A stretch of 64,000 nucleotides of DNA from Variovorax gracilis (GCF_030317115.1 NZ_JASZYF010000001.1:682001-746000), one strand, 5' to 3'; numbered from the stretch's first letter, positions 29,167-38,274 are shown. A program made the numbers and translations. Notes: generated by a model not told the origin, from the letters alone.

Positions 29167-29760
29167 ATGAACGCAAGAGCGAAATTCGTCCGCATGCAGG
29201 ACAGCACCCGCGAAGACTGGCAAGTGATCGGCGGCGAGTTCATGCAGTTCGCCACCGGGCTGCCCGAACGCGTGATCAAGCATCTGCAGATCCTCGAAGG
29301 CGACTACGGCGGCTTTCCGGTCGACCGCTACACGCATTCGCTGCAAACCGCCACGCGCGCGCTGCGCGACGGCCGCGACGAGGAGTACGTGGTGTGCGCG
29401 CTGCTGCACGACATCGGCGATACGCTCGGCACCTTCAATCATCCGGATATCGCCGCCGCGATCCTCAAGCCCTTCGTGAGCGAGGAGAACCACTGGATGG
29501 TGCAGCACCACGGCATCTTCCAGGGGCACTACTTCTTCCATCACATCGGCCTCGACCGCGACCTGCGCGAGAACTTTCGCAGCCACCCGAACTTCGAGCG
29601 AACCGCCGAGTTCTGCGAGCTCTACGACAACCCGGCCTTCGACGCGAAGGCCGAGACCTTGCCGATCAGCGAATTCGAGCCGATGCTTCGGCGTGTGATG
29701 GCACAGCCCCGCCAGAGCATCTACAAGTCCGCGCTCAAATCCGAACCGGCCGCGGCCTGA
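29167..29760 (+). CDS. HD-domain protein with PhnZ-like metal-ligand layout
   Basis: The 197-residue protein is annotated by family as an HD-domain phosphohydrolase, but the ligand order resembles the diiron oxygenase branch (PhnZ, inositol oxygenase): His57 in YTHSLQ, the His81-Asp82 pair in LLHDIG, His92 in FNHPD, His114/115 in VQHHG and a late Asp in ELYDNPAFD. The 24-residue gap from the first His to the HD pair equals that in PhnZ (His34-His58). Oxidative cleavage of a substrate carbon is therefore possible; simple phosphohydrolysis is the alternative. It has an AGGAG ribosome site and is followed 28 bases later by a class II aldolase. Confidence 0.8.
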   Translation: MNARAKFVRMQDSTREDWQVIGGEFMQFATGLPERVIKHLQILEGDYGGFPVDRYTHSLQTATRALRDGRDEEYVVCALLHDIGDTLGTFNHPDIAAAILKPFVSEENHWMVQHHGIFQGHYFFHHIGLDRDLRENFRSHPNFERTAEFCELYDNPAFDAKAETLPISEFEPMLRRVMAQPRQSIYKSALKSEPAAA

Positions 29761-29788
29761 CAACCCCATCCCACCCCAGGAGACCTCG

Positions 29789-30556
29789 ATGAACGCCACC
29801 TCTCAAAGCGAAGTCCAGAAGCTCGTCAGCGCCGAAGAATGGCAGTTGCGCGTGGACCTCGCGGCCTGCTACCGGCTGGTCGCGCTCTACGGCTGGAGCG
29901 ATCTCGTCTTCACGCACATCAGCGCACGCGTGCCGGGACCGGAGCATCACTTCCTGATCAATCCCTATGGCCTCATGTTCGACGAGATCACCGCGTCGAG
30001 CCTGATCAAGGTCGACCAGGACTGCAACAAGGTGATCGACTCGCCTTACCCGGTCAATCCGGCAGGCTTCGTGATCCACAGCGCCGTACACGCGGCCCGC
30101 GAGGACATCCAGTGCGTGCTGCACACCCACACCCGCGCCGGCATCGCTGTGAGCGCGCAGAAGAACGGCGTGCTGCCGATCAGCCAGCAATCGACCTTCG
30201 TGCTGGCGTCGCTGGCCTATCATGACTACGAGGGCGTGGCCTTCCGGGACGACGAGAAGCCTCGTCTGCAGGCCGACATGGGCAATGCCAACTTCCTCAT
30301 GCTGCGCAACCACGGCCTGCTCACCGTCGGCAAGACCATCGCGGATGCGTTCCTGAGCATGTACACCTTCGAGAACACCTGCCAGATCCAGATCGCCGCG
30401 CAAGCCGGCGGCGGCGAACTGACGCAGGTCGACCCGCGCATCGTCGAAGGCGTCGGCCATGCAATGAAAGTGCAGACCGGCGGACTCGGGGGCGCCTTCG
30501 TCTGGCCGTCGCTGATTCGAAAGCTCGACCGGCTCGATCCGAACTACAAGAACTGA
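29789..30556 (+). CDS. Class II aldolase/adducin family protein
   Basis: This 255-residue zinc aldolase-like protein has the substrate loop LVFTHISARVPG, the histidine pair in VLHTHTRAG that with a third His in LRNHGLL binds zinc, and the SQQSTFVL segment. The family covers fuculose- and ribulose-phosphate aldolases, decarboxylases and non-catalytic adducins, so the reaction cannot be fixed. An AGGAGA ribosome site precedes it. It is in a two-gene operon with the HD-domain protein and converges with the MarR gene, the two stops being only 4 bases apart. Confidence 0.88.
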   Translation: MNATSQSEVQKLVSAEEWQLRVDLAACYRLVALYGWSDLVFTHISARVPGPEHHFLINPYGLMFDEITASSLIKVDQDCNKVIDSPYPVNPAGFVIHSAVHAAREDIQCVLHTHTRAGIAVSAQKNGVLPISQQSTFVLASLAYHDYEGVAFRDDEKPRLQADMGNANFLMLRNHGLLTVGKTIADAFLSMYTFENTCQIQIAAQAGGGELTQVDPRIVEGVGHAMKVQTGGLGGAFVWPSLIRKLDRLDPNYKN

Positions 30557-30560
30557 TTCT

Positions 30561-31124
30561 TCAGATATCCAGGGCCGACGCGTCGGGGGCATCGTCCCCG
30601 CGCGCCTCTTCCGCCGCCCTGCAGTACTCGCGCAGCTTGAGCAGCGCGCGGTACATGGCGTCCCTCTCGTCGGGCGTCAGCACACGGATCGCAGCCGCCT
30701 GGCGACGGCGCGCGATCGGGATCGCCTCGGTGTGCAAGGCCTTGCCGGCCGGCGTCACGGTGCAATAGACCTTCTTGCGCGGCGTGTTGCCTTCGGCTTG
30801 CAACTCGACCAGGCCGCGCCCTTCCAGCAGCTTGAGCGTGCGACTGACCAGCGCCTTGTCGGAGGTCGACTGCCTCACGAGTTCGCTGAACGCAATGCGC
30901 CCGGCGTGCGCCACCAGCGACAGCACGCGCCACTCCGACACCGACAGGCCGAACTGCTCCGCGTACGGCAGCGTGATGGTGCGCCGCAGCGCGTTGCCCA
31001 CCTGACTCATCATGGTCGTGATGAAGGCATCGACCGTCAGGGTCGTGCCTGCCTCGTCGAGTTCAGTCCACGGCGTGGGGAACTGCTCGCCTTCCGGCGG
31101 GGAGGAAATGCTTTTGTCTGTCAT
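30561..31124 (-). CDS. MarR family transcriptional regulator
   Basis: This 187-residue winged-helix regulator has the MarR core GLSVSEWRVLSLVAHAG, LVRQSTSDKALVSRTLKLLEGRGLV and the basic wing TPRKKVYCTVTPAGKAL. The ATG at 31124 is chosen because the family N-terminus fits, though its ribosome site is weak; the frame is open to 31214. It is divergent from a TctC-headed molybdenum-hydroxylase operon, and the 229-base spacer contains a perfect 12-base palindrome TTGATGCATCAA. Regulators in this position usually repress the catabolic operon and are released by an aromatic ligand. Confidence 0.9.
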   Translation of the reverse strand: MTDKSISSPPEGEQFPTPWTELDEAGTTLTVDAFITTMMSQVGNALRRTITLPYAEQFGLSVSEWRVLSLVAHAGRIAFSELVRQSTSDKALVSRTLKLLEGRGLVELQAEGNTPRKKVYCTVTPAGKALHTEAIPIARRRQAAAIRVLTPDERDAMYRALLKLREYCRAAEEARGDDAPDASALDI

Positions 31125-31215
31125 GGGGGTCGCATTGTTCCATGCGGGTGCGCGCACCCAAGACGATTCGCTTGGCCCAGGATATTTTCTCTTGTCAATA
31201 AGTGTTTTCGGCAAG

Positions 31216-31227
31216 TTGATGCATCAA
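31216..31227. promoter_or_regulatory. Candidate MarR operator TTGATGCATCAA
   Basis: A perfect 12-base palindrome in AT-rich DNA between the MarR and tctC genes. Its TTGAT-ATCAA halves resemble those bound by MarR-family repressors of aromatic catabolism. It lies 92 bases from the marR start and 127 from the tctC start. Confidence 0.55.
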
Positions 31228-31245
31228 TAAGAGATTCACAATGAG

Positions 31246-31280
31246 CGTTCGCTAGTGAATCATTGTTTCACTAATGAATC
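31246..31280. promoter_or_regulatory. Tandem palindromes upstream of tctC-molybdenum hydroxylase operon
   Basis: Two similar 12-base palindromic cores, TTCGCTAGTGAA and TTCACTAATGAA, start 19 bases apart. An inverted repeat TAGTGAA-N7-TTCACTA bridges them. A matching pair with the same 19-base spacing, including the shared string TGTTTCACTAAT, occurs at 54942-54976 before another tctC gene. Confidence 0.6.
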
Positions 31281-31353
31281 GCTCAAGTCACTTCCCGTTG
31301 CCAGCCACCATGCATCGCCTCGCGTCCCGCATGGTCCCTTTCAGGAGCCAGAA

Positions 31354-32340
31354 ATGTTCTCGACCCGTCGCCAAGTTCTTCTTGCGGCAACGATGGCGGC
31401 TTGCGCCATGACCGCCGGACATGCCATCGCCCAGTCGGACTACCCGTCCAAGACCATCAGCGTGATCGTTTCGTATCCGCCGGGCGGCGACACGGACGCC
31501 ATCGCACGGCTCTTCGCCGACAAGCTCTCCCAGCGGCTGAAGCAGACGGTGATCGTCGACAACAAGCCCGGCGCTGGCGGGGCACTGGGCAACAACTTCG
31601 TGAGCCGGGCGCCGGCGGACGGGTACACGCTGCTGTTCACGCCCAACCCCTTCACCACCGCGCCGCTGGTGATGAAGCTGTCGCCCAGCGCCAGCTACGA
31701 CGTGCTGCACGGCTTCGAGCCCGTCATCAACACGGCCACGCAGCCGCTGGTACTGGTCGCCAATCCGGGTCTCGGCGTCAAGACGCTGCCGGAGCTGATC
31801 GCGGCCGCCAAGTCCGGCAAGCCGGTGACCTATGCCAGCCCCGGCGCAGGCTCGCCGATGCACATCGTCGGCGAGTGGCTCAACCGCACGGCCGGCGTGA
31901 AGATCACGCATGTGCCCTATCGCGGGGTAGGTCCGTCGGTGACTGACGTGGTGGCCGGCCACGTCGACACGGCGTGGGTCACCTTCGGCGCGGTTCGGCA
32001 ATACCTGCAGAACGGCCGGCTCATCCCGCTGGCGATCGGCGATGCACAGCGCTCCAAGCTGGCGCCCCACGTCCCGACCCTCGTCGAGTTGGGCTACAAG
32101 GACGTGGTGGTGGGCTCCTGGAACGGCTTCTTCGCGCCCAAGGGAACGCCGGCACCCGTGGTCAAACTCCTGAACGAGAACCTCAACGAGATCCTGAAGT
32201 CGCCCGAAGTGGCGGAGAAACTGGCGGTCTTTGGCGCCTTGCCCGCAGGCGGCGCACCGGATGCGCTCGGCAAGATCAACTCGAGCGACTACGCGGTCAT
32301 GGGCAAGGTCATCAAGGACCTCGGGATCAGCGCTGAATGA
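31354..32340 (+). CDS. TctC/Bug-type periplasmic solute-binding protein 1
   Basis: This 328-residue receptor of the tripartite tricarboxylate transporter (Bug) family has a signal peptide ending at GHAIAQ, then YPSKTISVIVSYPPGGDTDAIAR, the dicarboxylate-binding N-lobe, and NKPGAGGALGNN, YASPGAGSPMHI and VPYRGVGPS, which are family hallmarks. No TctA or TctB is encoded nearby. It is the first gene of an operon with a molybdenum hydroxylase, so it probably captures the substrate or an analogue. An AGGAGCC ribosome site fixes the start; the frame upstream runs through the operator region and is discarded. Confidence 0.9.
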   Translation: MFSTRRQVLLAATMAACAMTAGHAIAQSDYPSKTISVIVSYPPGGDTDAIARLFADKLSQRLKQTVIVDNKPGAGGALGNNFVSRAPADGYTLLFTPNPFTTAPLVMKLSPSASYDVLHGFEPVINTATQPLVLVANPGLGVKTLPELIAAAKSGKPVTYASPGAGSPMHIVGEWLNRTAGVKITHVPYRGVGPSVTDVVAGHVDTAWVTFGAVRQYLQNGRLIPLAIGDAQRSKLAPHVPTLVELGYKDVVVGSWNGFFAPKGTPAPVVKLLNENLNEILKSPEVAEKLAVFGALPAGGAPDALGKINSSDYAVMGKVIKDLGISAE

Positions 32341-32344
32341 AGCT

Positions 32345-32420
32345 CGTCCCCAGGTTGCGGCGCACTTCGTGTCGCCTCGCCGACCCTTTCACCAACGGGC
32401 CTCGCTGCGCCTTGCCATTG
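32345..32420 (-). repeat. Dispersed hairpin repeat, copy B (inverted, degenerate)
   Basis: Read on the minus strand this gives GTGAAAGGGTCGGCGAGG, then CGACACGAAGTGCGCC and a CTGGGGA tail, matching the right half of copies A and D. It fills most of the 116-base gap between tctC and the molybdopterin-subunit gene, inside the operon. Confidence 0.6.
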
Positions 32421-32456
32421 GCGCAGACAAGCTGAGACCAGTTTCAGGTTTGAACC

Positions 32457-34778
32457 ATGAGTCATTCTTCGACTACCCAGACTTCCGGCGCATCGACGCT
32501 GGGCGCTGATATTCCCCAGGTCACTGCGCGGTCCAAGGTGCTGGGGCGTGCGATGTACGCGGGCGACATCAAGGTCGCAGGCATGCTGCATGGCAAGGTG
32601 CTGCGAAGTCCCTATCCGCATGCTCGCATCGTGTCGATCGACACTTCCGAAGCGCTGTCGCTGCCGGGGGTGAAGGCGGTGCTGACAGGTGCGGAGGCGC
32701 CGCGCGCGATGTGGGGGGTGCATCACAAGGAGCGGCGCATTCTCGCCGAGGGCGTGGTGCGCTTTGCCGGCGAGGAAGTGGCGGCCGTCGCAGCAACGAC
32801 CGAAGAGATTGCGCGAGATGCGCTGGATCTGATCCGCGTCGAGTACGAGGAGCTGCCTTCGATCCTCTCGCCCGAGGAGGCGATGGACGAGGAAGCGCCG
32901 GGTGTGCATCCGGAGCGCAACAACGTCGCGCACGAGATCCGCTTCGAGCGCGGTGACGTCGACAGCGGCTTTGCCTCGGCACATGTGGTGCACGAGGCAA
33001 CCTACTACGCGCACGCGCAGTACCCGGGCTATCTGGAGCCGATGGGCACCGTGGCAAGCATCGATCCGGACGGGCGGCTCGTGGTCTGGACATCGACGCA
33101 GTCGGTCACGCAGGCGCGCCTGCGACTGGCGGCGGCGCTGGAGCGTCCGATCTCCAGCATCCGCGTGATCCAGGCGACGACCGGCGGAGGCTTCGGCGGG
33201 AAGATGGTGGAAGACGCCAACAACCTCATCGCCGGGCTGCTGGCGGTGAAGACCGGGAAGCCGGTGCGGCTCGTCAACACCCGGCTCGAAGACTTTCTGG
33301 CCGCCTGCTCGAGCGTGCCCGAGCGCATCACGCTCAAGCTGGGCATGGACCGCGACGGACTGATCGTGGCCAAGGACGTTCGCATCGTCGCCGAATGCGG
33401 CGCGTACTGCGGGCTCTCGGGCGAAGTGATGCACGTCACCGCCATGCGCAGCGACAACATGCACCGCAATCCCAACGTCCGCTCGCATGCCACGCTGGTC
33501 TACACCAACAATCCGCCGCACGGCGCCTTCCGTGGGTTCGGCGGCACGCAGATGCAGTTCGCGCTGAACAGCCACATCCACACGATGGGCGAGATGCTGG
33601 GACTGGACCCGGTGCTCATCCACAAGCGCAACGCAATCCGTGTCGGGGAAGTCTCCATCCACGGATGGAAGATCGGCAGTACAGGCCTGGTGGAATGCAT
33701 CGATCAGGCCATCGACGCCATCGGCTGGGAGAGCAAGCGCGCATCGCCGAAGACGCACGGCGTGAAGCGGCGCGGCGTCGGCATGGCGGCCGCGATGCAC
33801 GTGAGCGGCAACCGCACCATCGGCAACTGGGACGGCTCCACGGTGATCGTGAAGATCAACGAGGACGGCCGCGTTTTCATCATGAGCGGCGAATGCGACA
33901 TGGGCCAGGGCGCGATGACCATGCTCAGCCAGGTGGTTGCGCACGAGTTGGACCTGCCGCTGGCCCACATGCACGTCGTACCGCCCGACACAGACACCTC
34001 TCCCATCGCCATCGGCTCCCTCGCGTCGCGCGTGACGATGGCCGCCGGCAATGCGGCCATCGTCGCCGCGCGCATGGCACGCGACAAGCTCTTCGCGCTC
34101 GCATCGAAGCAATGGGGCGTGCCGGCCGAGCAACTGAAGATCGGCGGCGGCGGCGGCGTGTTCGTGGCCGATGCGCCCGAGCGCCGCGCCAGCATCGCCG
34201 AACTCGCCAAGCTGCACATCTGGACGCACGGCGGCGAAGGCATCCAGGTCAGCGGCACCTGGGACGCCCAGACCGTCATGCACGACGACAATGTGTACGG
34301 CAACATCGCGCCGGCCTACTCCTTCGCGGCACAGGCGGTCGAAGTCGAAGTCGACACCGAGACCGGCCAGGTCTGCGTGCTCGACAGCTACGTGGCCGAC
34401 GACTGCGGCAAGGCGTTGAACCCGATCGCGATCCACGGCCAGACCAACGGTGCCACGGTGCAGGCCTTCGGCTGGACGCTGTATGAGCAGATGCAGGTCG
34501 AAGGCGGCCGGCTCATGAACGGCAACTTCGCCGACTACACGATGGCCACGGCCGACGCCGTACCCCTGCTGCGCGGCGGCTTCGTCGAATCGGACGACCC
34601 CAACGGCCCCTATGGCGCGAAGGGTGCGAGCGAAACGGCCATCCTCCCCGGCGCGCCGGCCATTGCCAACGCGGTGTACGACGCCATCGGCGTGCGCATC
34701 ACGGAACTGCCGATCACGCCCGAAAAGATCCTCGCCGCACTGCGCGAGCGCAAGGAAGAGGAGACACGCCATGCGTGA
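32457..34778 (+). CDS. Molybdenum hydroxylase, large molybdopterin subunit
   Basis: The 773-residue xanthine oxidase/CoxL-type large subunit binds the molybdenum cofactor and substrate. The N-terminal aldehyde-oxidase a/b hammerhead is recognisable (VLGRAMYAGDIKV, VLRSPYPHARI), followed by the Moco-binding regions TTGGGFGGKM, HGAFRGFGGTQ, GECDMGQG and the catalytic glutamate near residue 726 in GPYGAKGASETA. Size and pattern are near those of 4-hydroxybenzoyl-CoA reductase alpha and of N-heteroaromatic dehydrogenases. The substrate cannot be decided. It is followed by the FAD and Fe-S subunit genes with overlaps, so the enzyme is a classic LMS heterotrimer. Confidence 0.91.
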   Translation: MSHSSTTQTSGASTLGADIPQVTARSKVLGRAMYAGDIKVAGMLHGKVLRSPYPHARIVSIDTSEALSLPGVKAVLTGAEAPRAMWGVHHKERRILAEGVVRFAGEEVAAVAATTEEIARDALDLIRVEYEELPSILSPEEAMDEEAPGVHPERNNVAHEIRFERGDVDSGFASAHVVHEATYYAHAQYPGYLEPMGTVASIDPDGRLVVWTSTQSVTQARLRLAAALERPISSIRVIQATTGGGFGGKMVEDANNLIAGLLAVKTGKPVRLVNTRLEDFLAACSSVPERITLKLGMDRDGLIVAKDVRIVAECGAYCGLSGEVMHVTAMRSDNMHRNPNVRSHATLVYTNNPPHGAFRGFGGTQMQFALNSHIHTMGEMLGLDPVLIHKRNAIRVGEVSIHGWKIGSTGLVECIDQAIDAIGWESKRASPKTHGVKRRGVGMAAAMHVSGNRTIGNWDGSTVIVKINEDGRVFIMSGECDMGQGAMTMLSQVVAHELDLPLAHMHVVPPDTDTSPIAIGSLASRVTMAAGNAAIVAARMARDKLFALASKQWGVPAEQLKIGGGGGVFVADAPERRASIAELAKLHIWTHGGEGIQVSGTWDAQTVMHDDNVYGNIAPAYSFAAQAVEVEVDTETGQVCVLDSYVADDCGKALNPIAIHGQTNGATVQAFGWTLYEQMQVEGGRLMNGNFADYTMATADAVPLLRGGFVESDDPNGPYGAKGASETAILPGAPAIANAVYDAIGVRITELPITPEKILAALRERKEEETRHA

Positions 34779-35652
34779 TTTCGACTATCTCGAACCCACG
34801 AGCATCGACGAGGCCAGCCGCATGCTGGCGGACCTGGGCGATGAATGCCGCGCCATCGCCGGTGGTACTGCACTCATGCTCGGCATGCGCCAGCGCATGC
34901 TGACGCCGACGCATCTCGTGTCGCTCGCGCGGCTGGCGCCACTGCGCGGCATCGACTTCGACGAGCGCCGCGGCCTGCGCATCGGCGCCCTCTCGCGCCA
35001 CGCCGACGTGGCGAACTCGCCCATCGTGCGCGCGCACTACCCCGTACTCGCCAGCATGGCTTCGCGCGTGGCGAACCCGCAGGTGCGCAACCAGGGCACC
35101 ATGGGCGGCAACCTCTGCTATGCCGATCCGTCCACCGACCCACCGGGCTGCCTGATGGCGCTCGACGCGCAGGTCGTGTTGGGCAGCCGCCGCGGCGAGC
35201 GCGTGCTGAGCATCGAGGAATTTCTCGTCGACTACTACGTCACGGCGCTGGAGCCGGACGAGATGGTCGTCGAGATCCGCGTACCGCCGCTCCTGGCCGG
35301 AACCTCGGGCGTCTACACGCGCTTTCTGCGTACCGCCGCCGAGCACCGGCCGCTTGCGAGCGTGGCGTTGATCGCGCGGCGCGATGGCGCGCTGTGCCGC
35401 GAGGCCAGGATCGCCGTCGGTGCCTCGACGCCGATCCCCACCCGGCTGCGGCGCGCAGAGGCGTTCCTTGAAGGCCGCACCGTCACGGCCGACATCGCGG
35501 CGGAAGTGGCCGACATCGTCGCCGCGGACATCGCACCGGTGTCGGACACCCGTGGTTCGGCGGATTTCCGCCGCGACATGGTGCGCATCGTCGCGCGCCG
35601 CACCATGGCCGAGTTGTTCGGCCTCGACATGAACGAAGGGGCTACGCAATGA
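34771..35652 (+). CDS. Molybdenum hydroxylase, FAD-binding medium subunit
   Basis: This 293-residue CoxM/HcrB-type subunit carries FAD and passes electrons onward from the iron-sulfur clusters. The FAD motifs are AIAGGTALML near residue 33 and GTMGGNLCYADPSTDPP near residue 110, followed by the CO-dehydrogenase flavoprotein C-terminal domain. The start MRDFDYLEP overlaps the large-subunit end by 8 bases and the end overlaps the next gene by ATGA, so the three subunits are probably made in balance. Confidence 0.92.
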   Translation: MRDFDYLEPTSIDEASRMLADLGDECRAIAGGTALMLGMRQRMLTPTHLVSLARLAPLRGIDFDERRGLRIGALSRHADVANSPIVRAHYPVLASMASRVANPQVRNQGTMGGNLCYADPSTDPPGCLMALDAQVVLGSRRGERVLSIEEFLVDYYVTALEPDEMVVEIRVPPLLAGTSGVYTRFLRTAAEHRPLASVALIARRDGALCREARIAVGASTPIPTRLRRAEAFLEGRTVTADIAAEVADIVAADIAPVSDTRGSADFRRDMVRIVARRTMAELFGLDMNEGATQ

Positions 35653-36125
35653 CCCAACACCGTATCGAATGCTCAGTCAACGGCGAGGCGCAGAGTGTGG
35701 ACGTGCCGGCGCGCAGACTGCTCTCCGATTTCCTGCGTGATGACCTGCACCTGACAGGCACCAAGCGCGGCTGCGAAACCGGCATCTGCGGCGCTTGCTC
35801 GGTGTTGGTCGATGGCGAGGTCGTCAAGTCCTGCCTGATGCTGGCCGTGCAGGTGCAGGGCCGCGAGATCACCACCGTGGAAGGCCTCGGCCAAGGCGAC
35901 GAACTGCATCCGCTGCAAGAGAGCTTCATGCAGTGCGGCGGCCTCCAGTGCGGCTACTGCACACCGGGCTTCCTCATGACCTCGTGCGCCATGCTCAAGA
36001 ACAACCCCGACCCGACGGTCGATGAAGTGCGCCACGGCCTCAACGGCAATCTCTGCCGCTGCACCGGCTACACCCAGATCGTCGAATCCATCCTGACCGC
36101 CGCGGAGAAGATGCGTGGAAATTGA
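35649..36125 (+). CDS. Molybdenum hydroxylase, 2Fe-2S small subunit
   Basis: The 158-residue subunit has two iron-sulfur clusters. A plant-ferredoxin-type site is formed by Cys42, Cys47, Cys50 and Cys62, and the helical domain site by Cys101, Cys104, Cys136 and Cys138 (CGYCTPG, LCRCTGY). All eight ligands are present, so it should be functional. It follows the FAD subunit with an ATGA overlap and overlaps the CoxG-like gene by 11 bases. Confidence 0.95.
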   Translation: MTQHRIECSVNGEAQSVDVPARRLLSDFLRDDLHLTGTKRGCETGICGACSVLVDGEVVKSCLMLAVQVQGREITTVEGLGQGDELHPLQESFMQCGGLQCGYCTPGFLMTSCAMLKNNPDPTVDEVRHGLNGNLCRCTGYTQIVESILTAAEKMRGN

Positions 36126-36963
36126 AAAGACATTGACAGTCGCGGCCCCGCCGCAACGCGTGTGGGCCATGCTGCTCGACCCGCAGGTGATGGGCGGCTG
36201 CGTGCCCGGCATGCAGTCCATCGAGGTCGTGAGCGACGTCGAGTACGTCGCACTCATGCACGTGAAGATCGCCTTCGTGAGCGCCAAGTTCAAGCTGCGC
36301 ACCACGATCGTGGAGCAGCGCGAACCGAGCTATCTGCGTGCCGAAGGCACGGGCGAGGACGCTTCGGTGGCCAGTTCGCTGAAGCAGCAGAGCGAGATCT
36401 TCCTTGAGCCGACCGCCGAAGGCGGCACGGAGTTGCGCATCAAGGTCAAGGTCGACGTGCTTGGGCGCCTCGGCACCTTTGGCCTGAGCGTGATGAAGAC
36501 CAAGGCGGATCGGATGTGGGAAGAGTTCGGCACGAACCTCGCAGGGCGAATCGATGGCGGGTTGGCATCCTCTCCTGCCAAGGCTCCCACCGCCGCAACG
36601 GCGCCGACCGCATCCAAGCCGGCGGCTGCGCCCACCAGATCCGTCGCTCCGGCTGCTCCTGCCCGACAAACGGCAGAGGCAGCGACCGCCTACGCGCCGG
36701 TTCTCTCGGACAGCGGAAAGCGCATGCCCGCAGCGAGCGCACCCGTCGCGCCCGCACCATCCATCCAGGCCAGCGGGCCGGAAACCGAACCAGGCTGGTG
36801 GTCACGCCTGCTGGGCGCCAGGAACGGCCGATCCGCGAACGTCTCGGCGTCGGGGCGATTCATCCGCATCGAAGTGCGACAGCTCGACAAGACCGTCAGC
36901 ATCGACTGGCCCCTCGAAGGTGCCGATCAATGCAAGGACTGGCTGCGGGATCTGATGAAGTAG
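36115..36963 (+). CDS. CoxG-like SRPBCC protein with C-terminal extension
   Basis: Residues 1-150 or so are a CoxG-type SRPBCC domain (RVWAMLLDPQVMGGCVPGM, then VKIAFVSAKFKLRTTIVE). CoxG of CO-oxidising bacteria is thought to help anchor the enzyme to the membrane. A linker rich in Ala, Pro and Thr (about residues 155-235) follows, then a small basic/acidic C-terminal domain. The start is a GTG that overlaps the Fe-S subunit gene by 11 bases. It is the last gene of the operon and converges with the MFS gene. Confidence 0.87.
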   Translation: MEIEKTLTVAAPPQRVWAMLLDPQVMGGCVPGMQSIEVVSDVEYVALMHVKIAFVSAKFKLRTTIVEQREPSYLRAEGTGEDASVASSLKQQSEIFLEPTAEGGTELRIKVKVDVLGRLGTFGLSVMKTKADRMWEEFGTNLAGRIDGGLASSPAKAPTAATAPTASKPAAAPTRSVAPAAPARQTAEAATAYAPVLSDSGKRMPAASAPVAPAPSIQASGPETEPGWWSRLLGARNGRSANVSASGRFIRIEVRQLDKTVSIDWPLEGADQCKDWLRDLMK

Positions 36964-36978
36964 CGTTGGACAGGGATG

Positions 36979-38274
36979 TCAGGCCGGCGTCGCGCTGACG
37001 CCTGGCACCTGCTGCTGGCGCTCGCGCAGCCAGAGGAGGAAGCCGCAGGCAAACACCACCATCTGCGTTCCGATGAGCAACGCGAAACCGGCGAAGAAGC
37101 CCGAGGCCGCACCGCCGGATGCGCCGTGGCCGCCCGACATGAGGGTGATCACGCCACCCATCAAGGCCGGCATGAAGCCGGCGACCAGGCTTCCGGTCCC
37201 GTTGACGACGCCAAATGCGCTCGCGACGTGCTCGGGACGCGAGCAGTACTGGACCGTGCTCGGAATCGCGGGGCTCTGCAGGCCCCAGCAGAAGTTCGCC
37301 GCGATCAGCGCGTAGGCGGCCAGATAGCGGTCCTCCGTGCAGATCGCGAGCAGCACCGAGAGCGCCACGCCGGCGCTGGCCACCATGAAGATGAAGGGCA
37401 CGCGCTGCCGCTCGATCCTGTCGATGATCACGCCCCCCAGCAGCACGGCGACGACCGTCGCGTACTGCGGCAAGGAGGCCAGCCAGCCCATTTCCTTGAG
37501 CGAGAAGCCGCGGGCTTCCTTCAGGTAGGTCGGCAACCAGTTGCTCCCGCCCCAGAGATAGGCCAGCGTGGCCGAAGTCAGCACCGTGATCAGCACCAGG
37601 TAGCGCGTTTGCAGCGCGCCCTTGACGATGTCACCCACGTGCGTGATCGCTTCGCCGAAGGACCTCGGCTTGCGAATGTTGGCGTACGAGGTCGGCATCC
37701 GCACGAAGGCCAGCACCAGCGGAATGCCGAGCGCAATGTTGATCAGGCCCAGTGCGTAGAACGAGATCTCCCAGTGGAAGCTGGCGAGCATGTAGCCGAT
37801 GAGCGGATAGCCGAGTGCCAGGCCCAGGCCCGTGCCCATGTTGACGAAGGAATTGGGCTTGCCGTTCTCGTCGCTCTCGAAGTGCGCCTTGATATAGGAG
37901 GAAGCCAGCGAGAACAGCGGACCTTCGGAAACACCCAGCAGAACGCGGGAAGCCAGCAGCATTCCGTAGCCGTCGAACCACGGCGTGATGAACGTGACGA
38001 CGCCCCACAGGCTCAACCCCACGATCAGGCTTTTTCGTACGCCGAACAGCGCAGCGCAGAACGGAGTCAGCACGAAGGCCGACACGCCGTAGCCAACCAT
38101 GAACGCGGTCGCCAGGAGACCCTGGCTCACGCGGTCGTCCCGGGTGATCCCGATGTGCTGCAGGAACGCTGGATCGGTGATCAACACGGCGATGTTGATC
38201 CGGTCGACATAGGAGATGGCAACGATCACGAACAACGTGATGACGCCATACCAACGAAATGCTCTGGCTTGCAT
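36979..38274 (-). CDS. MFS transporter (anion:cation symporter type)
   Basis: The 431-residue protein has about twelve membrane helices. The first loop carries ISYVDRINIAVLITDPAFLQ and the intracellular loop GVRKSLIVGLSLWG, both of the anion:cation symporter branch that imports aromatic acids and sugar acids. Helix patterns such as GYGVSAFVLTPFCAALF fit this branch. It is the last gene of the minus-strand catabolic block, and likely imports the pathway substrate or an intermediate. Direction of transport cannot be read from sequence. Confidence 0.89.
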   Translation of the reverse strand: MQARAFRWYGVITLFVIVAISYVDRINIAVLITDPAFLQHIGITRDDRVSQGLLATAFMVGYGVSAFVLTPFCAALFGVRKSLIVGLSLWGVVTFITPWFDGYGMLLASRVLLGVSEGPLFSLASSYIKAHFESDENGKPNSFVNMGTGLGLALGYPLIGYMLASFHWEISFYALGLINIALGIPLVLAFVRMPTSYANIRKPRSFGEAITHVGDIVKGALQTRYLVLITVLTSATLAYLWGGSNWLPTYLKEARGFSLKEMGWLASLPQYATVVAVLLGGVIIDRIERQRVPFIFMVASAGVALSVLLAICTEDRYLAAYALIAANFCWGLQSPAIPSTVQYCSRPEHVASAFGVVNGTGSLVAGFMPALMGGVITLMSGGHGASGGAASGFFAGFALLIGTQMVVFACGFLLWLRERQQQVPGVSATPA

